The notes below the pieces were generated by a model. That model did no database searches. It worked only from the letters and a program-made list of their open reading frames with translations, and was not told where the DNA came from. DNA of 64,000 nt from JAYPEY01 sp964519245 (GTDB lineage: Bacteria; Verrucomicrobiota; Verrucomicrobiia; Limisphaerales; JAYPEY01): the NCBI GenBank assembly GCA_964519245.1, contig CAZFLK010000007.1, forward strand, positions 12,938 to 76,937, written 5' to 3'. This document shows positions 56,329 to 64,000 of the stretch, one piece after another. Every line of letters starts with the position of its first letter. Position 1 is the stretch's first letter. Both the position numbers and the translations under genes were made by a program.

Positions 56329-57081
56329 CTATTTCCAACGTCGCGCCTGCACGACCTTGTGGGTCGCGTAGAGGAAGAGGGTGGTCACACTGAGGTAAAA
56401 AACCAGGTGCCTCGTGTCGATGATGCCGCGGGTGAAGTCGTCCAGGTGCTCCAGCATGGAAATCTGCAGCAGCGCCTGGAACTGCCAGGTGTCCTGCGGA
56501 ATGTTCAGGCGCACCAGCGCGCTGAGCAGGAACAGGGTCGTGCCGATGCCGAAGCCGTTCAGCGCGGCGATCACCTGGCTGCGCGTCAGCGCGGAGGCCA
56601 GACAGCCCGACGACATGTAGACGCAACCGATCAGGAACATGCCCAGCAAGGTCGCAAACAACGGCCCCGCCGCCAGCTCCACCGGCTCCATCGAGAAAAT
56701 GCTGACCACGTAAGGGTAGGAAAACACCGGCAGCCAGATGAGCATGAAGAAGATCAGCGCGCCGGTGAACTTGGCGAGCGTCACCTGCAGGTCGCTGATG
56801 GGCGCGGTCATCAGGGTTTCAAAGGTGCCCGTGTGCTTCTCCAGGGCGAAGGAGCGCATGGTGATGAAGGGCGACGCCACCAGGAGAATCAGCCAGAAAA
56901 GCCCGGAACCGAATAACTGTTCGGTCACCGGCCGGCTGGTCGCCACGTCGTTGTTGTCCTTCAGCAGCAACGCAAATCCGGCGCCCATCACGAACAACAC
57001 GCCCGCCATGACGGCATAACCCGTCAGCGAGACAAAAAGCGCCCCCAGCTCGCGTCGCACCAATGTCACATACGCCTGCAT
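56329..57081 (-). CDS. ABC-2-type permease (GldF-like)
   Basis: A 250-residue membrane protein with six hydrophobic segments. The ABC-2 coupling region is seen as ITMRSFALEKHTGTFETLMT, with APISDLQVTLAKFTGALIFF after it. The N-terminal VRRELGALFVSLTGYAVMAG is the common start of GldF-like permeases. The start codon lies 1 bp after the ATPase stop, so the two are surely cotranscribed. It supplies the membrane part of the ABC unit; cargo unknown. Confidence 0.9.
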   Translation of the reverse strand: MQAYVTLVRRELGALFVSLTGYAVMAGVLFVMGAGFALLLKDNNDVATSRPVTEQLFGSGLFWLILLVASPFITMRSFALEKHTGTFETLMTAPISDLQVTLAKFTGALIFFMLIWLPVFSYPYVVSIFSMEPVELAAGPLFATLLGMFLIGCVYMSSGCLASALTRSQVIAALNGFGIGTTLFLLSALVRLNIPQDTWQFQALLQISMLEHLDDFTRGIIDTRHLVFYLSVTTLFLYATHKVVQARRWK

Positions 57082-57082
57082 C

Positions 57083-58051
57083 TCAGTAGATCTCCCCCTC
57101 TTCCCGGTCCGACCGGGTCAAGTGCAGGAAGATATCCTCCAGCGAATGCCGGCTGCGGCTCAGCTCCCGCATGTGCCAACCATTGGATTTCACGATGTCA
57201 AAGACGATGGGACGGAGATCAATGCCCGGCAACGGAGTCAGCGAGCAGCGGAAGTAGTCCCCGTCGGCCGCGTCCACGTGGTGCTCGGAAACCTCGCCGG
57301 TGTGCTCCCAACAGGCGGTCAACTCCTCCCGACTGGCGGCGATCTCGGCGACGACCTGGCCGCCCTCGCCGATCAATCGCTGGAGATTCTCCGGCGTGTC
57401 GATGGCCAGGACCCGCCCCTCCTCGATGATCAGGGCGCGATGACAGGTCATCTCCACCTCGGGCAGAATATGCGTGGAAATCAGGACGGTGTGGCGTTCC
57501 GCCAACGATTTGATCAAATCCCGGACGGAGCGAATCTGGTGCGGATCCAGACCAATGGTCGGCTCGTCCAGAATGATCAGTTCCGGATCGTGAACCAGCG
57601 CGTCCGCCAACCCGACCCGTTGCCGATACCCTTTGGAGAGGTGGCCGATGATCTTCTTCTGCACGTCCCGCAGGCCGCACTGCTCGGTCACCACGTCCAC
57701 CCGCTCGCGACTCGCCACCCGGCTCAGCCCCTTCAACCGGGCCCGGAACTTGAGATACTCCCGGACCCGCATATCCGTGTGAAGGGGGTTGTTCTCCGGC
57801 ATGTAACCGATCCGCCGTCGCACCTCATCCGCCTGGGTGAAGATGTCGAACCCCGCGACGCGCGCGGATCCGGAGGTCGCGGGAAGGTAGCAGGCGAGCA
57901 TCCGCATGGCCGTGCTCTTGCCCGCCCCGTTCGGCCCGAGCAGACCCACCACCTCGCCCCGACCGACCTCGAATGACAGACCATCCACCGCAGCGCGTCC
58001 GCTGTAGCGCTTGGTCAGGTTGTTCACTTCGATCATCAGGGCGTTGTCCAT
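57083..58051 (-). CDS. ABC transporter ATP-binding protein (GldA-like)
   Basis: A 322-residue ABC ATPase. Walker A is GPNGAGKS (39-46), the signature is LSKGYRQRVGLADAL, Walker B is LIILDEPTIGLDPHQ and the switch histidine is in VLISTHILPE. The C-terminal 90 residues are the DrrA/GldA-type extension. It drives the ABC-2 permease encoded 1 bp downstream. Start ATG 58051 (MDNALMIEVNN) is preferred; ATG 58036 is also possible. The gene follows the HtrA protease gene by 66 bp. Confidence 0.92.
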   Translation of the reverse strand: MDNALMIEVNNLTKRYSGRAAVDGLSFEVGRGEVVGLLGPNGAGKSTAMRMLACYLPATSGSARVAGFDIFTQADEVRRRIGYMPENNPLHTDMRVREYLKFRARLKGLSRVASRERVDVVTEQCGLRDVQKKIIGHLSKGYRQRVGLADALVHDPELIILDEPTIGLDPHQIRSVRDLIKSLAERHTVLISTHILPEVEMTCHRALIIEEGRVLAIDTPENLQRLIGEGGQVVAEIAASREELTACWEHTGEVSEHHVDAADGDYFRCSLTPLPGIDLRPIVFDIVKSNGWHMRELSRSRHSLEDIFLHLTRSDREEGEIY

Positions 58052-58117
58052 GTGTCTGTCAGGGCAAAATCGACGGCGACACCATGGAAACAAACCGCCC
58101 TTCTTGAAATCCAAAAA

Positions 58118-59554
58118 TCATTGAATCGGGAGTTCGACGTCGTAGTTGCCGTAGCGGATGACATATCCCCGTCGCTGGCGATAGCGCAGTGTCAGCGTGG
58201 CGGACTCGCCTTTCCTGGCGTAGAGAGCCCGCGCCACCGCGACGACATCCGGCGCCAGCTTGCCGTCGATGGCCCAGAGAACCTCCCCCGGCGTGATCTG
58301 GGCCTTGTCCGCGGCGCTGCCGCTCTTGACCTCGGTGACCAGGTATTGCGGCGTGGAGGGGTCGTAGCCCCGGTCATTCATGGCCTGGGCATGACGCGCC
58401 GTATGCGGCTCGAGCTTGAGCCCCGTCAGCCTCCGGATCAGTCCGGCATTGAAGAAGGCGTCCTCGGGAATCAGATGGACGGTCACGCTCTTCTCCTCGC
58501 CGTCCCGGTCGACGGTGAATTCCGCCTTCTGGGTCTCTTCGCCGCGCATGAGCAGCGCGCTGAACTGGATGAAGCTGCGGGGAGCCTTGCCCTTCACCTT
58601 CAGGATGCGGTCGCCGACCCTCAACCCGGCCAGGTCCGCCGGGCTCTCAGGCTCCACCTCGATGATCTTCAAGGGCAGCGACCCCGCGCTGACCCGGGCG
58701 CCGAACCACATGTTCCGCACGCCCTCCGGCGTCAGCGCTTCCGACAAGGCCGTGGAGACCTGTCGCACCGGAATTGCGAACCCAATGCCCTGACCCGCCT
58801 GAATGATGGCCACATTGATGCCGATCAGCTCGCCCCGCAGGTTGACCAACGGCCCCCCGCTGTTCCCCGGATTGATCGCGGCGTCCGTCTGCAGCCAGTC
58901 GGCGATGTCGAGTTGCTCGTCCTCGATCGGCGGACGACGATTCTTGGAGCTGAGGATGCCCTGGCTGACCGAGCCGCCCAATCCGAAGGGATTCCCCAGC
59001 GCAATCACGGTCTCGCCCAGCCTGAGATCGTCATCTTCGGCGAAGGTGATCGGAGTGAACTGCTCGTCGCCGTCGGGAAGGATCTTCAGCAAGGCGATGT
59101 CGCTGCGCAGGTTGCTCACCACCTTCTCGCACTCGCGTTCGCGCCCGTCCGTCAACTTGACCCAGATGCGCGACGCGCGACGGGTGACATGCGCGTTGGT
59201 GAGGATAAAGCCGTCCTTGTCCACGATGACCCCGGAGCCAAGATTCTTGTTCACCCGGCTCCCCCGGGGAGCCTGCCGGTGGTAGGGATCGAAGAAATCC
59301 CGCAGCAGGCGCTCAAAGGGATCGCGGATCGGGACCAGCTCCTCCGTGGCGATGTTCACAACGCTGGGCATGGACCGCTCGATGGCGACGACCGTCGGCG
59401 TGCGTCGCACATCGGCCTGGCCTTGTCCCTCGCTCGACGCCTCGGCCGACGTGGAGCTTGAGACCCCCAGTAGCTGGACGGCCGCGGCCAGGCAAACCCC
59501 GCCGAACGAAGCCGGCCAGGCACGTTTTTCAACGACGTTCATAGTTGCTCGCAT
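58118..59554 (-). CDS. HtrA/DegP-family serine protease with two PDZ domains
   Basis: A 478-residue periplasmic protease. Export signal ASFGGVCLAAAVQLLGVSSS, then a trypsin-like domain with H122 (TNAHVTR), D152 (RSDIALLKI) and S232 (NPGNSGGPL), all intact. The first PDZ is near 300-380 (IIEVEPESPADLAGLRVGDR) and a second near 410-470 (VTEVKSGSAADKAQITPGEV). Length and layout match DegP/DegQ. Start ATG 59554 (MRATMNVV); ATG 59542 (MNVV) is an alternative. It is the first gene of the minus-strand envelope run; degradation or folding control of misfolded periplasmic proteins is the likely role. Confidence 0.92.
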   Translation of the reverse strand: MRATMNVVEKRAWPASFGGVCLAAAVQLLGVSSSTSAEASSEGQGQADVRRTPTVVAIERSMPSVVNIATEELVPIRDPFERLLRDFFDPYHRQAPRGSRVNKNLGSGVIVDKDGFILTNAHVTRRASRIWVKLTDGRERECEKVVSNLRSDIALLKILPDGDEQFTPITFAEDDDLRLGETVIALGNPFGLGGSVSQGILSSKNRRPPIEDEQLDIADWLQTDAAINPGNSGGPLVNLRGELIGINVAIIQAGQGIGFAIPVRQVSTALSEALTPEGVRNMWFGARVSAGSLPLKIIEVEPESPADLAGLRVGDRILKVKGKAPRSFIQFSALLMRGEETQKAEFTVDRDGEEKSVTVHLIPEDAFFNAGLIRRLTGLKLEPHTARHAQAMNDRGYDPSTPQYLVTEVKSGSAADKAQITPGEVLWAIDGKLAPDVVAVARALYARKGESATLTLRYRQRRGYVIRYGNYDVELPIQ

Positions 59555-59761
59555 AGGTTCAAAGGGCTCTTCCAAGAGACAGTTCGGGTGAACTCTTCGT
59601 TCAGTTCGGGATTCGCGCCCGTGGTGGCAATGCCTGACCGGCGTCCCGGACCGCGGGTGAAGCGCGATGACGCTTGACTTTGGCTCGGGCGAAGCGGAAA
59701 AGCAATTCCAAGGACCGGGAGGACCACAACGAGTTTCTGACTCAAACCTTGGAGTGAATCG

Positions 59762-61297
59762 ATGGCGAAGAACGCCCATTTTCATCATGCGGAGCGTTGT
59801 CTTGAACGGCTGGCGACGCATCAAAACGAGGGGAGCCCTGCGCTCCCTGAACGCCTGTATGACCGTTGGTCCGGGCGGGAGGGCCCCCCAACCACGCTGC
59901 ATGAGCGGGACCTGCCGCCGGAGATGCTGCTGCAGGCCGTTTGGATGCACCAACGGTTGTTGCGCGATCGGTTGCAGACTCTCGATGGCCGGCAAGTCCG
60001 CGTCCTCCATCCGGGCTTCTGGAATCGCGAGGCCGGTCCGGATTTTGAACGGGCCGTCATTCAGATCGGCGACGATCCGCCAATCAACGGCGACGTGGAG
60101 ATCGATGTGGAGTTCGCCGGCTGGCGGGGTCACGGACACGATCGCGACCCGAACTTCACCGGCGTCATTCTCCATGTGATCTGGGAAGAGCCGGCCACGG
60201 ACGCCGCCCGGGGCGCCAAACTGCCCCAACTGGTCCTGCGCCCCTTCCTGGACGCGCCCATCGAGGAACTGGCGACCAGCCTTTCGGGCGATACGGCGCG
60301 GATGCTTCCGGAGGAACTCGGCGGCAGGTGCATGGCGCCGCTGAAGGATCTCAGCGGCGAGGCCGTGGTCGAACTGCTCAAGCAGGGCGCCCTTTGCCGG
60401 CTTCAGATGAAGGCGGCGCAGTTCAATGCCCGCGCCCGCCAGGTCGGCTGGGAACAGTCGCTCTGGGAAGGGCTCTTCCGCGCGTTGGGGTACAAGCAAA
60501 ACCCTTGGCCCATGCAGCGGATCGCCGAGCTTCTGCCGGAACTGGGCCATGAACCCGGCGCGAATCCCCTTTCCGCCCGCATCTGGCAGGCCCGGCTGCT
60601 CGGCGTCAGCGGACTCCTGCCCGATGGCTCCGACGAGTCACGCGCCGATCCCGCAACGCGACGCTATGTCCGCGAGACCTGGGATCAATGGTGGCGCGAG
60701 CGCGACCGGCTGGCGGATGCGATTCTTCCGCGCAGCCTCTGGAAGATGAGCAGTCTGCGACCGGCGAACCATCCGCAGCGTCGCCTCGCGCTTGCAGCCC
60801 ACTGGCTCGCCCGACCCGAATTGCCCGCGCGGATTGTTGACTGGTTCTCTTCGCCCCTTCGCGACGGCAAGCTGGTTTCGTCGCTGCTCGCCGTTCTCAA
60901 GGCCGGAACCGACGAGTTTTGGGAAGCCCATTGGACCTTGAGGTCGAAAGCCATGAAAAGCCCCCAACCCCTGCTGGGCGAAACCCGGGCCACCGACATC
61001 GCCGTCAACGTCATCCTGCCCTGGTTCTGGACCCGCTGCGCCAGCGGCGGCGACGAACGCCTCCGCCGCACCGCCGAGCGCCGCTACTTCGCCTGGCCCA
61101 AGGCGCAGGACAATGCCGCCCTCCGACTCGCGCGCCAACGCCTCCTCGGCGGCGCGCATGCCCGACGCCTGACCACGGCCGCCATCCAACAGGGCCTCAT
61201 GCAGGTCGTGCGCGACTTCTGCTGCCATTCCAACGCCATCTGCGAGGACTGCCGCTTCCCCGACCTCGTCAAGTCATTGGGCCAGGCCGGCAGGTGA
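59762..61297 (+). CDS. DUF2851 family protein
   Basis: A 511-residue soluble protein of the DUF2851 family (PF11013), of unknown function. The family core is clear as HPGFWNREAGPDFERAVIQI, GDVEIDVEFAGWRGHGHDRD and FTGVILHVIWE. Near the C-terminus are cysteines in FCCHSNAICEDCRFPDL, which may form a metal site. ATG 59762 follows a 207-bp gap from the divergent HtrA gene. Nothing in the neighbourhood indicates a role. Confidence 0.88.
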   Translation: MAKNAHFHHAERCLERLATHQNEGSPALPERLYDRWSGREGPPTTLHERDLPPEMLLQAVWMHQRLLRDRLQTLDGRQVRVLHPGFWNREAGPDFERAVIQIGDDPPINGDVEIDVEFAGWRGHGHDRDPNFTGVILHVIWEEPATDAARGAKLPQLVLRPFLDAPIEELATSLSGDTARMLPEELGGRCMAPLKDLSGEAVVELLKQGALCRLQMKAAQFNARARQVGWEQSLWEGLFRALGYKQNPWPMQRIAELLPELGHEPGANPLSARIWQARLLGVSGLLPDGSDESRADPATRRYVRETWDQWWRERDRLADAILPRSLWKMSSLRPANHPQRRLALAAHWLARPELPARIVDWFSSPLRDGKLVSSLLAVLKAGTDEFWEAHWTLRSKAMKSPQPLLGETRATDIAVNVILPWFWTRCASGGDERLRRTAERRYFAWPKAQDNAALRLARQRLLGGAHARRLTTAAIQQGLMQVVRDFCCHSNAICEDCRFPDLVKSLGQAGR

Positions 61298-61741
61298 AGC
61301 GAGCCATCTCTCTCCTCAATCGCCAACAAGACGACCACAACCCCAAACGTGGCGCGGCGCCCCCTATGCTTTCTCTCCATCCTGGATGTGGGATCGGCAG
61401 ATTCCACTACGGTTTACGGTCCTCGCCTACAGCGCGGGTATCCTGTCACGCGCTTCCCCACGATGGCAAGGATCCACAACTCGGCGTTAACGTTGCAGGC
61501 CCCAATCAACTCGCCTATCGGCCGCTCAATTGCCTAAACAGCCAACTTGACAGCCCGTTCATCAGCCTCCAACTTCGAAACCGTGAACGTTCGGAGGAAC
61601 AGAAAGCGCGGGAAATCACTCCATTTCGGCGTCACGATACCCGCGTTCGCGGGGACGTATTAACACTGTTGAACTAAACCGCTTCGGGTAAACACCATCC
61701 GGAGAGCCGGGGCGGTTTGGGAGGGGTAGCGTTTTGGGGTT
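61298..61741. other. Gap before the IS91-like element, with the probable left end
   Basis: About 440 bp with no credible gene. An inverted repeat AAACCGC (61676-61682) and GCGGTTT (61712-61718) lies 24 bp upstream of the recombinase start, preceded by GAAC at 61671-61674. IS91-family ends are small hairpins next to GAAC/CAAG-type sites, so this may be one terminus of the element, but a flanking junction to confirm it is missing. Confidence 0.4.
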
Positions 61742-62599
61742 ATGACACCCCTCAAGAAACGCATGAAGGAGGAGTTGGTCCTGAAGGGCTACTCCGATCA
61801 AACCATCGACATCTACCTCTCGCAAGTCGCCCGACTGGCCCGGCATTTCAACCGGTCGCCCGACGGGCTCGACGACGAGCAACTCCGGGCCTATGTCCTG
61901 CATCTCCACGAACGCGGGCTGGGTTACAGTTCCATCAATCAGGCCGTCAGCGCGATGCGCTTTTTCTACGTCCACGTGCTGGGCCGATTGCCGGACTCGC
62001 TGGTCGGAGCCTTGCCGCGCACCAAGAGCGCCCTCAAGCGGCCCCGTGTCTACAGCCCTGGACAGATCTCCCAACTGCTCTCCGCCTGCGATCGTTACAA
62101 GCATCGCGTGTTCTTCTCCACGCTCTACTCCGCCGGTCTGAGGGTGGACGAGGCCTGCCATCTGCGCCCTGAGGCCATCGACAGCGCGCGCATGCAGATT
62201 CGCGTGGAGAAGGGCAAGGGCAAGAAGGAACGCCACACACTCCTTTCGGAGACGCTGCTGGAGGAACTGCGCCGCTACCACCACGTTTACCGGCCCCAGC
62301 AATGGCTCTTCTACGGTCGATCTCCAGAGATCCCCTTGAGCAGCCGCACCATCCAGATTGCCTTCAAGAAACTGGTCAAGCGCGCCGGGCTTCCCGACAA
62401 GGGCGGTCCGCATTCCCTGCGGCACAGCTTCGCCACGCATCTGCTGGAATCGGGCGTCGAGATTACGATTGTCCAACGTCTGCTCGGCCACGCCAACGTC
62501 AAGACCACCATGGGCTACCTGCACGTGCGCGATGAGCGCCTCGCCCAGGTGCGCAGCCCGCTGGATCGCCTCGGGCTCCCGGCGGCTCCCAAAGACTGA
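61742..62599 (+). CDS. Tyrosine recombinase/integrase
   Basis: A 285-residue XerD-like site-specific recombinase. An N-terminal SAM-like core-binding domain (IYLSQVARLARHF) precedes the catalytic domain, with R134 (AGLRVDEACHL), H224-x-x-R227 (HSLRHSF), H250 (LLGHANVKTT) and the nucleophile Y259 (GYLHV); lysine near 158-160 completes the set. All catalytic residues are intact. It lies 9 bp upstream of the IS91 transposase. ATG 61742 (MTPLKKRMKEEL) is the natural start. Confidence 0.9.
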   Translation: MTPLKKRMKEELVLKGYSDQTIDIYLSQVARLARHFNRSPDGLDDEQLRAYVLHLHERGLGYSSINQAVSAMRFFYVHVLGRLPDSLVGALPRTKSALKRPRVYSPGQISQLLSACDRYKHRVFFSTLYSAGLRVDEACHLRPEAIDSARMQIRVEKGKGKKERHTLLSETLLEELRRYHHVYRPQQWLFYGRSPEIPLSSRTIQIAFKKLVKRAGLPDKGGPHSLRHSFATHLLESGVEITIVQRLLGHANVKTTMGYLHVRDERLAQVRSPLDRLGLPAAPKD

Positions 62600-62608
62600 G
62601 CGCCCGCC

Positions 62609-63822
62609 ATGGCCGCCGGCTCCGATTGCCGGCAGTCCGAAACCGCGCCCAGGCGACCGGCTCTCAAGCTGGCCAACGTTCTGGCAGCGGCATTGCCTGA
62701 GTTCGCCCGCGCCCAGCGACTGCCCGCCCATCATTGGAAGGTCTTCAACGCCCTGCTTGCCTGCCGCACCGGGGCGCTGGGGGCGCATCGCTATCGTTGC
62801 GCCCATTGCGGCGGCGAACACCTGGCCCCTCACGCCTGTCGCAATCGCCATTGCCCCAATTGCCAGGGAGCCAACGCCGCCGACTGGTTCCAACGCCAGC
62901 GCGAATGCCTGTTGCCCGTCAGTTACTTCCACGTCGTCTTCACCCTGCCGCATTCCCTCAACCCGCTCATCCGGCAGGACCGGAAGGAACTCTATGCGCT
63001 GCTCTTCAAATGCGCCTCCTCCACGCTCCTGGACTTTGGTCGCAACAACTGGCGCGCCCAGATCGGCCTCACCGCCGTGCTGCACACCTGGGGACAGACT
63101 CTGATCGATCACTACCACCTTCACTGCATCGTCGCCGCCGGAGGCCTCTCCTTGGACGACGGCGAATGGATCGCCCGCAAACGCGATTGGCTCTTTTCGG
63201 TGAAGGCGCTCTCGGAAGTCTTCCGCGCCCGTTACCTCAAGGGCTGCGCCAACGCTTCGAACGAAACGAACTCGACTTCCACGGGAAGATCGCCGGCCTG
63301 GCCCGACCGGAGAACTTCGACAAATTCCTCGCCCAGGCGGCCCGACCGAAATGGGTCGTCTACAGCAAGCGTCCCTTCGCCGGCCCGGAGACCGTCCTCA
63401 AGTACCTCTCCCGCTACACCCACCGCATCGGCATCACGAACCGCCGCCTCAAGGCCCACGACCCGGACAAGCGGACCGTGACCTTCGATTACCGCGACTA
63501 CGCCGACAACTCCCGGTCCAAGACCCTGACGCTCGGCCAGAACGAGTTCGTCCGGCGGCTTTCCCTGCACATCCTGCCGCCTCGCTTCGTGCGCATCCGC
63601 CACTACGGCTTCCTCGCCAATCGCGGCCGCGCCGAACGCGTGGCCCAACTCAAGGACCGCCTCGGCGAACCCGATCTGCCCGAACCGCGCGACCACTTCG
63701 GAAACGGCGCCGACGCTTCCCACGATCCGCTCCGTTGCCCCCGCTGCGGACAACGCGCGCTCCGGCTCATCGGCATCCAACGCCACGCCGTGCGCAACAA
63801 GGCGCCGCCGGACAAGCCATGA
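62609..63822 (+). pseudogene. IS91-family transposase, frameshifted
   Basis: Two overlapping frames make one transposase of about 403 residues. The first frame (from 62609) has a zinc-binding region with C64-C67, then C77 and C82-C85 (CRNRHCPNCQG), and the HUH relaxase motif H170-x-H172 (HYHLHCIVAAGG). Near 63240-63245 the reading must move to another frame, where LRQRFERNELDFHGK continues, followed by KYLSRYTHRIGITNRR with the catalytic tyrosines and a C-terminal zinc pair (CPRCGQ). One base appears to be missing at that point (YLKG-C against the expected YLKALRQRF). It may be a real inactivating deletion or a sequencing error. Confidence 0.85.
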
Positions 63823-64000
63823 CCCGCGCCCGCGCCAGTTCAAGATCCACGACCATCCCGCAACAAGGGAACGGTCCCGGTCCGCGCCTCACGCTGTCCC
63901 GGCCCCCAAAGATTGACGAAACCCGCGACCCGAGGTTGCATGGTCCCTGTGAACCGGGAGAGAACGAACGAGGGAACAACGGGGATGGAGGCGGCGCCGC

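Larger units (their letters stand above)
61671..63822 (+). mobile_element. IS91-like element carrying a tyrosine recombinase and a frameshifted transposase
   Basis: Recombinase (61742-62599) and transposase (62609-63822) are in one transcriptional direction with 9 bp between them. IS91-family elements replicate by rolling circle and have no inverted-repeat ends, and pairing with a tyrosine recombinase gene is common. The left limit is taken at the GAAC plus inverted repeat; the right limit is not identified and may lie in the last 180 bp of the window. Confidence 0.65.

Noticed and set aside
59555..60550. Long upstream extension of the HtrA frame.
   Set aside because: It overlaps the divergent DUF2851 gene; the protease signal peptide starts at 59554.

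Overview
The window looks like the chromosome of a Verrucomicrobiota bacterium, most plausibly from the Limisphaerales/Pedosphaera side of the phylum; this is inferred from gene content, not from a marker gene. Most genes are GC-rich. The family mix is that of the PVC group: a DUF1592/DUF1587 diheme protein, two DUF1552 (HXXSHH) proteins, a membrane-bound dehydrogenase-like protein with a PVC-type haem tail, an H-X9-DG prepilin-like protein, a choline-sulfatase-like sulfatase, and a YfbK-like VWA protein behind an ECF sigma factor. No rRNA, tRNA or CRISPR array was seen.

Layout. 1-11.2 kb: glycerol kinase, AI-2E family exporter, an octahaem HEAT/TPR cytochrome preceded by five copies of a 25-bp tandem repeat, an ArsR-type regulator with a candidate operator, a small CoA-binding operon, a GNAT enzyme, a TIM-barrel isomerase-like protein, a coiled-coil protein and a sulfatase. 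11.4-21.6 kb: a very long ABC-2-like membrane protein, the ECF sigma/VWA pair, and topoisomerase III. 22-25.6 kb: a prepilin-like gene followed by two exported proteins I do not recognise, with visibly lower GC. 25.8-33 kb: a DUF465 protein, then DUF1592, DUF1552 and PhoD-like phosphatase genes. 33-38.6 kb: SRAP/YedK, an aspartate aminotransferase, an M23 peptidase with a lipoprotein, a 38-residue basic protein, and a B12-binding radical SAM protein cut by a 10-N assembly gap. 38.7-48 kb: a second oxidoreductase/DUF1552 pair, a metallophosphoesterase, a beta-propeller protein, a glutathione peroxidase with a strong terminator, and a site-2 protease. 48-49.7 kb: gene debris, consisting of a broken Uma2 gene running into what looks like a secretin C-terminal tail, followed by a gene that looks like a secretin N-terminal part. 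49.7-59.6 kb: a minus-strand run of HtrA protease, ABC ATPase, ABC permease, GldG-like, DUF4340 and AsmA-like genes. 59.7-64 kb: a DUF2851 protein and an IS91-like element with its own tyrosine recombinase and a frameshifted transposase.

How it fits together. Much of the window concerns the cell envelope and periplasm: haem oxidoreductases with Tat-exported DUF1552 partners, exported phosphatases and sulfatase, an ABC/GldG/DUF4340/AsmA operon with an HtrA protease at its head, and a sigma factor coupled to a large membrane VWA protein. The most unusual thread is that pieces resembling the verrucomicrobial secretin family (a TPR module with the core LYEMRLLDE and the gate-region motif LLGDLPLMGRLFR) appear inside the VWA protein, with the order apparently reversed, and again as fragments at 48-49.7 kb.
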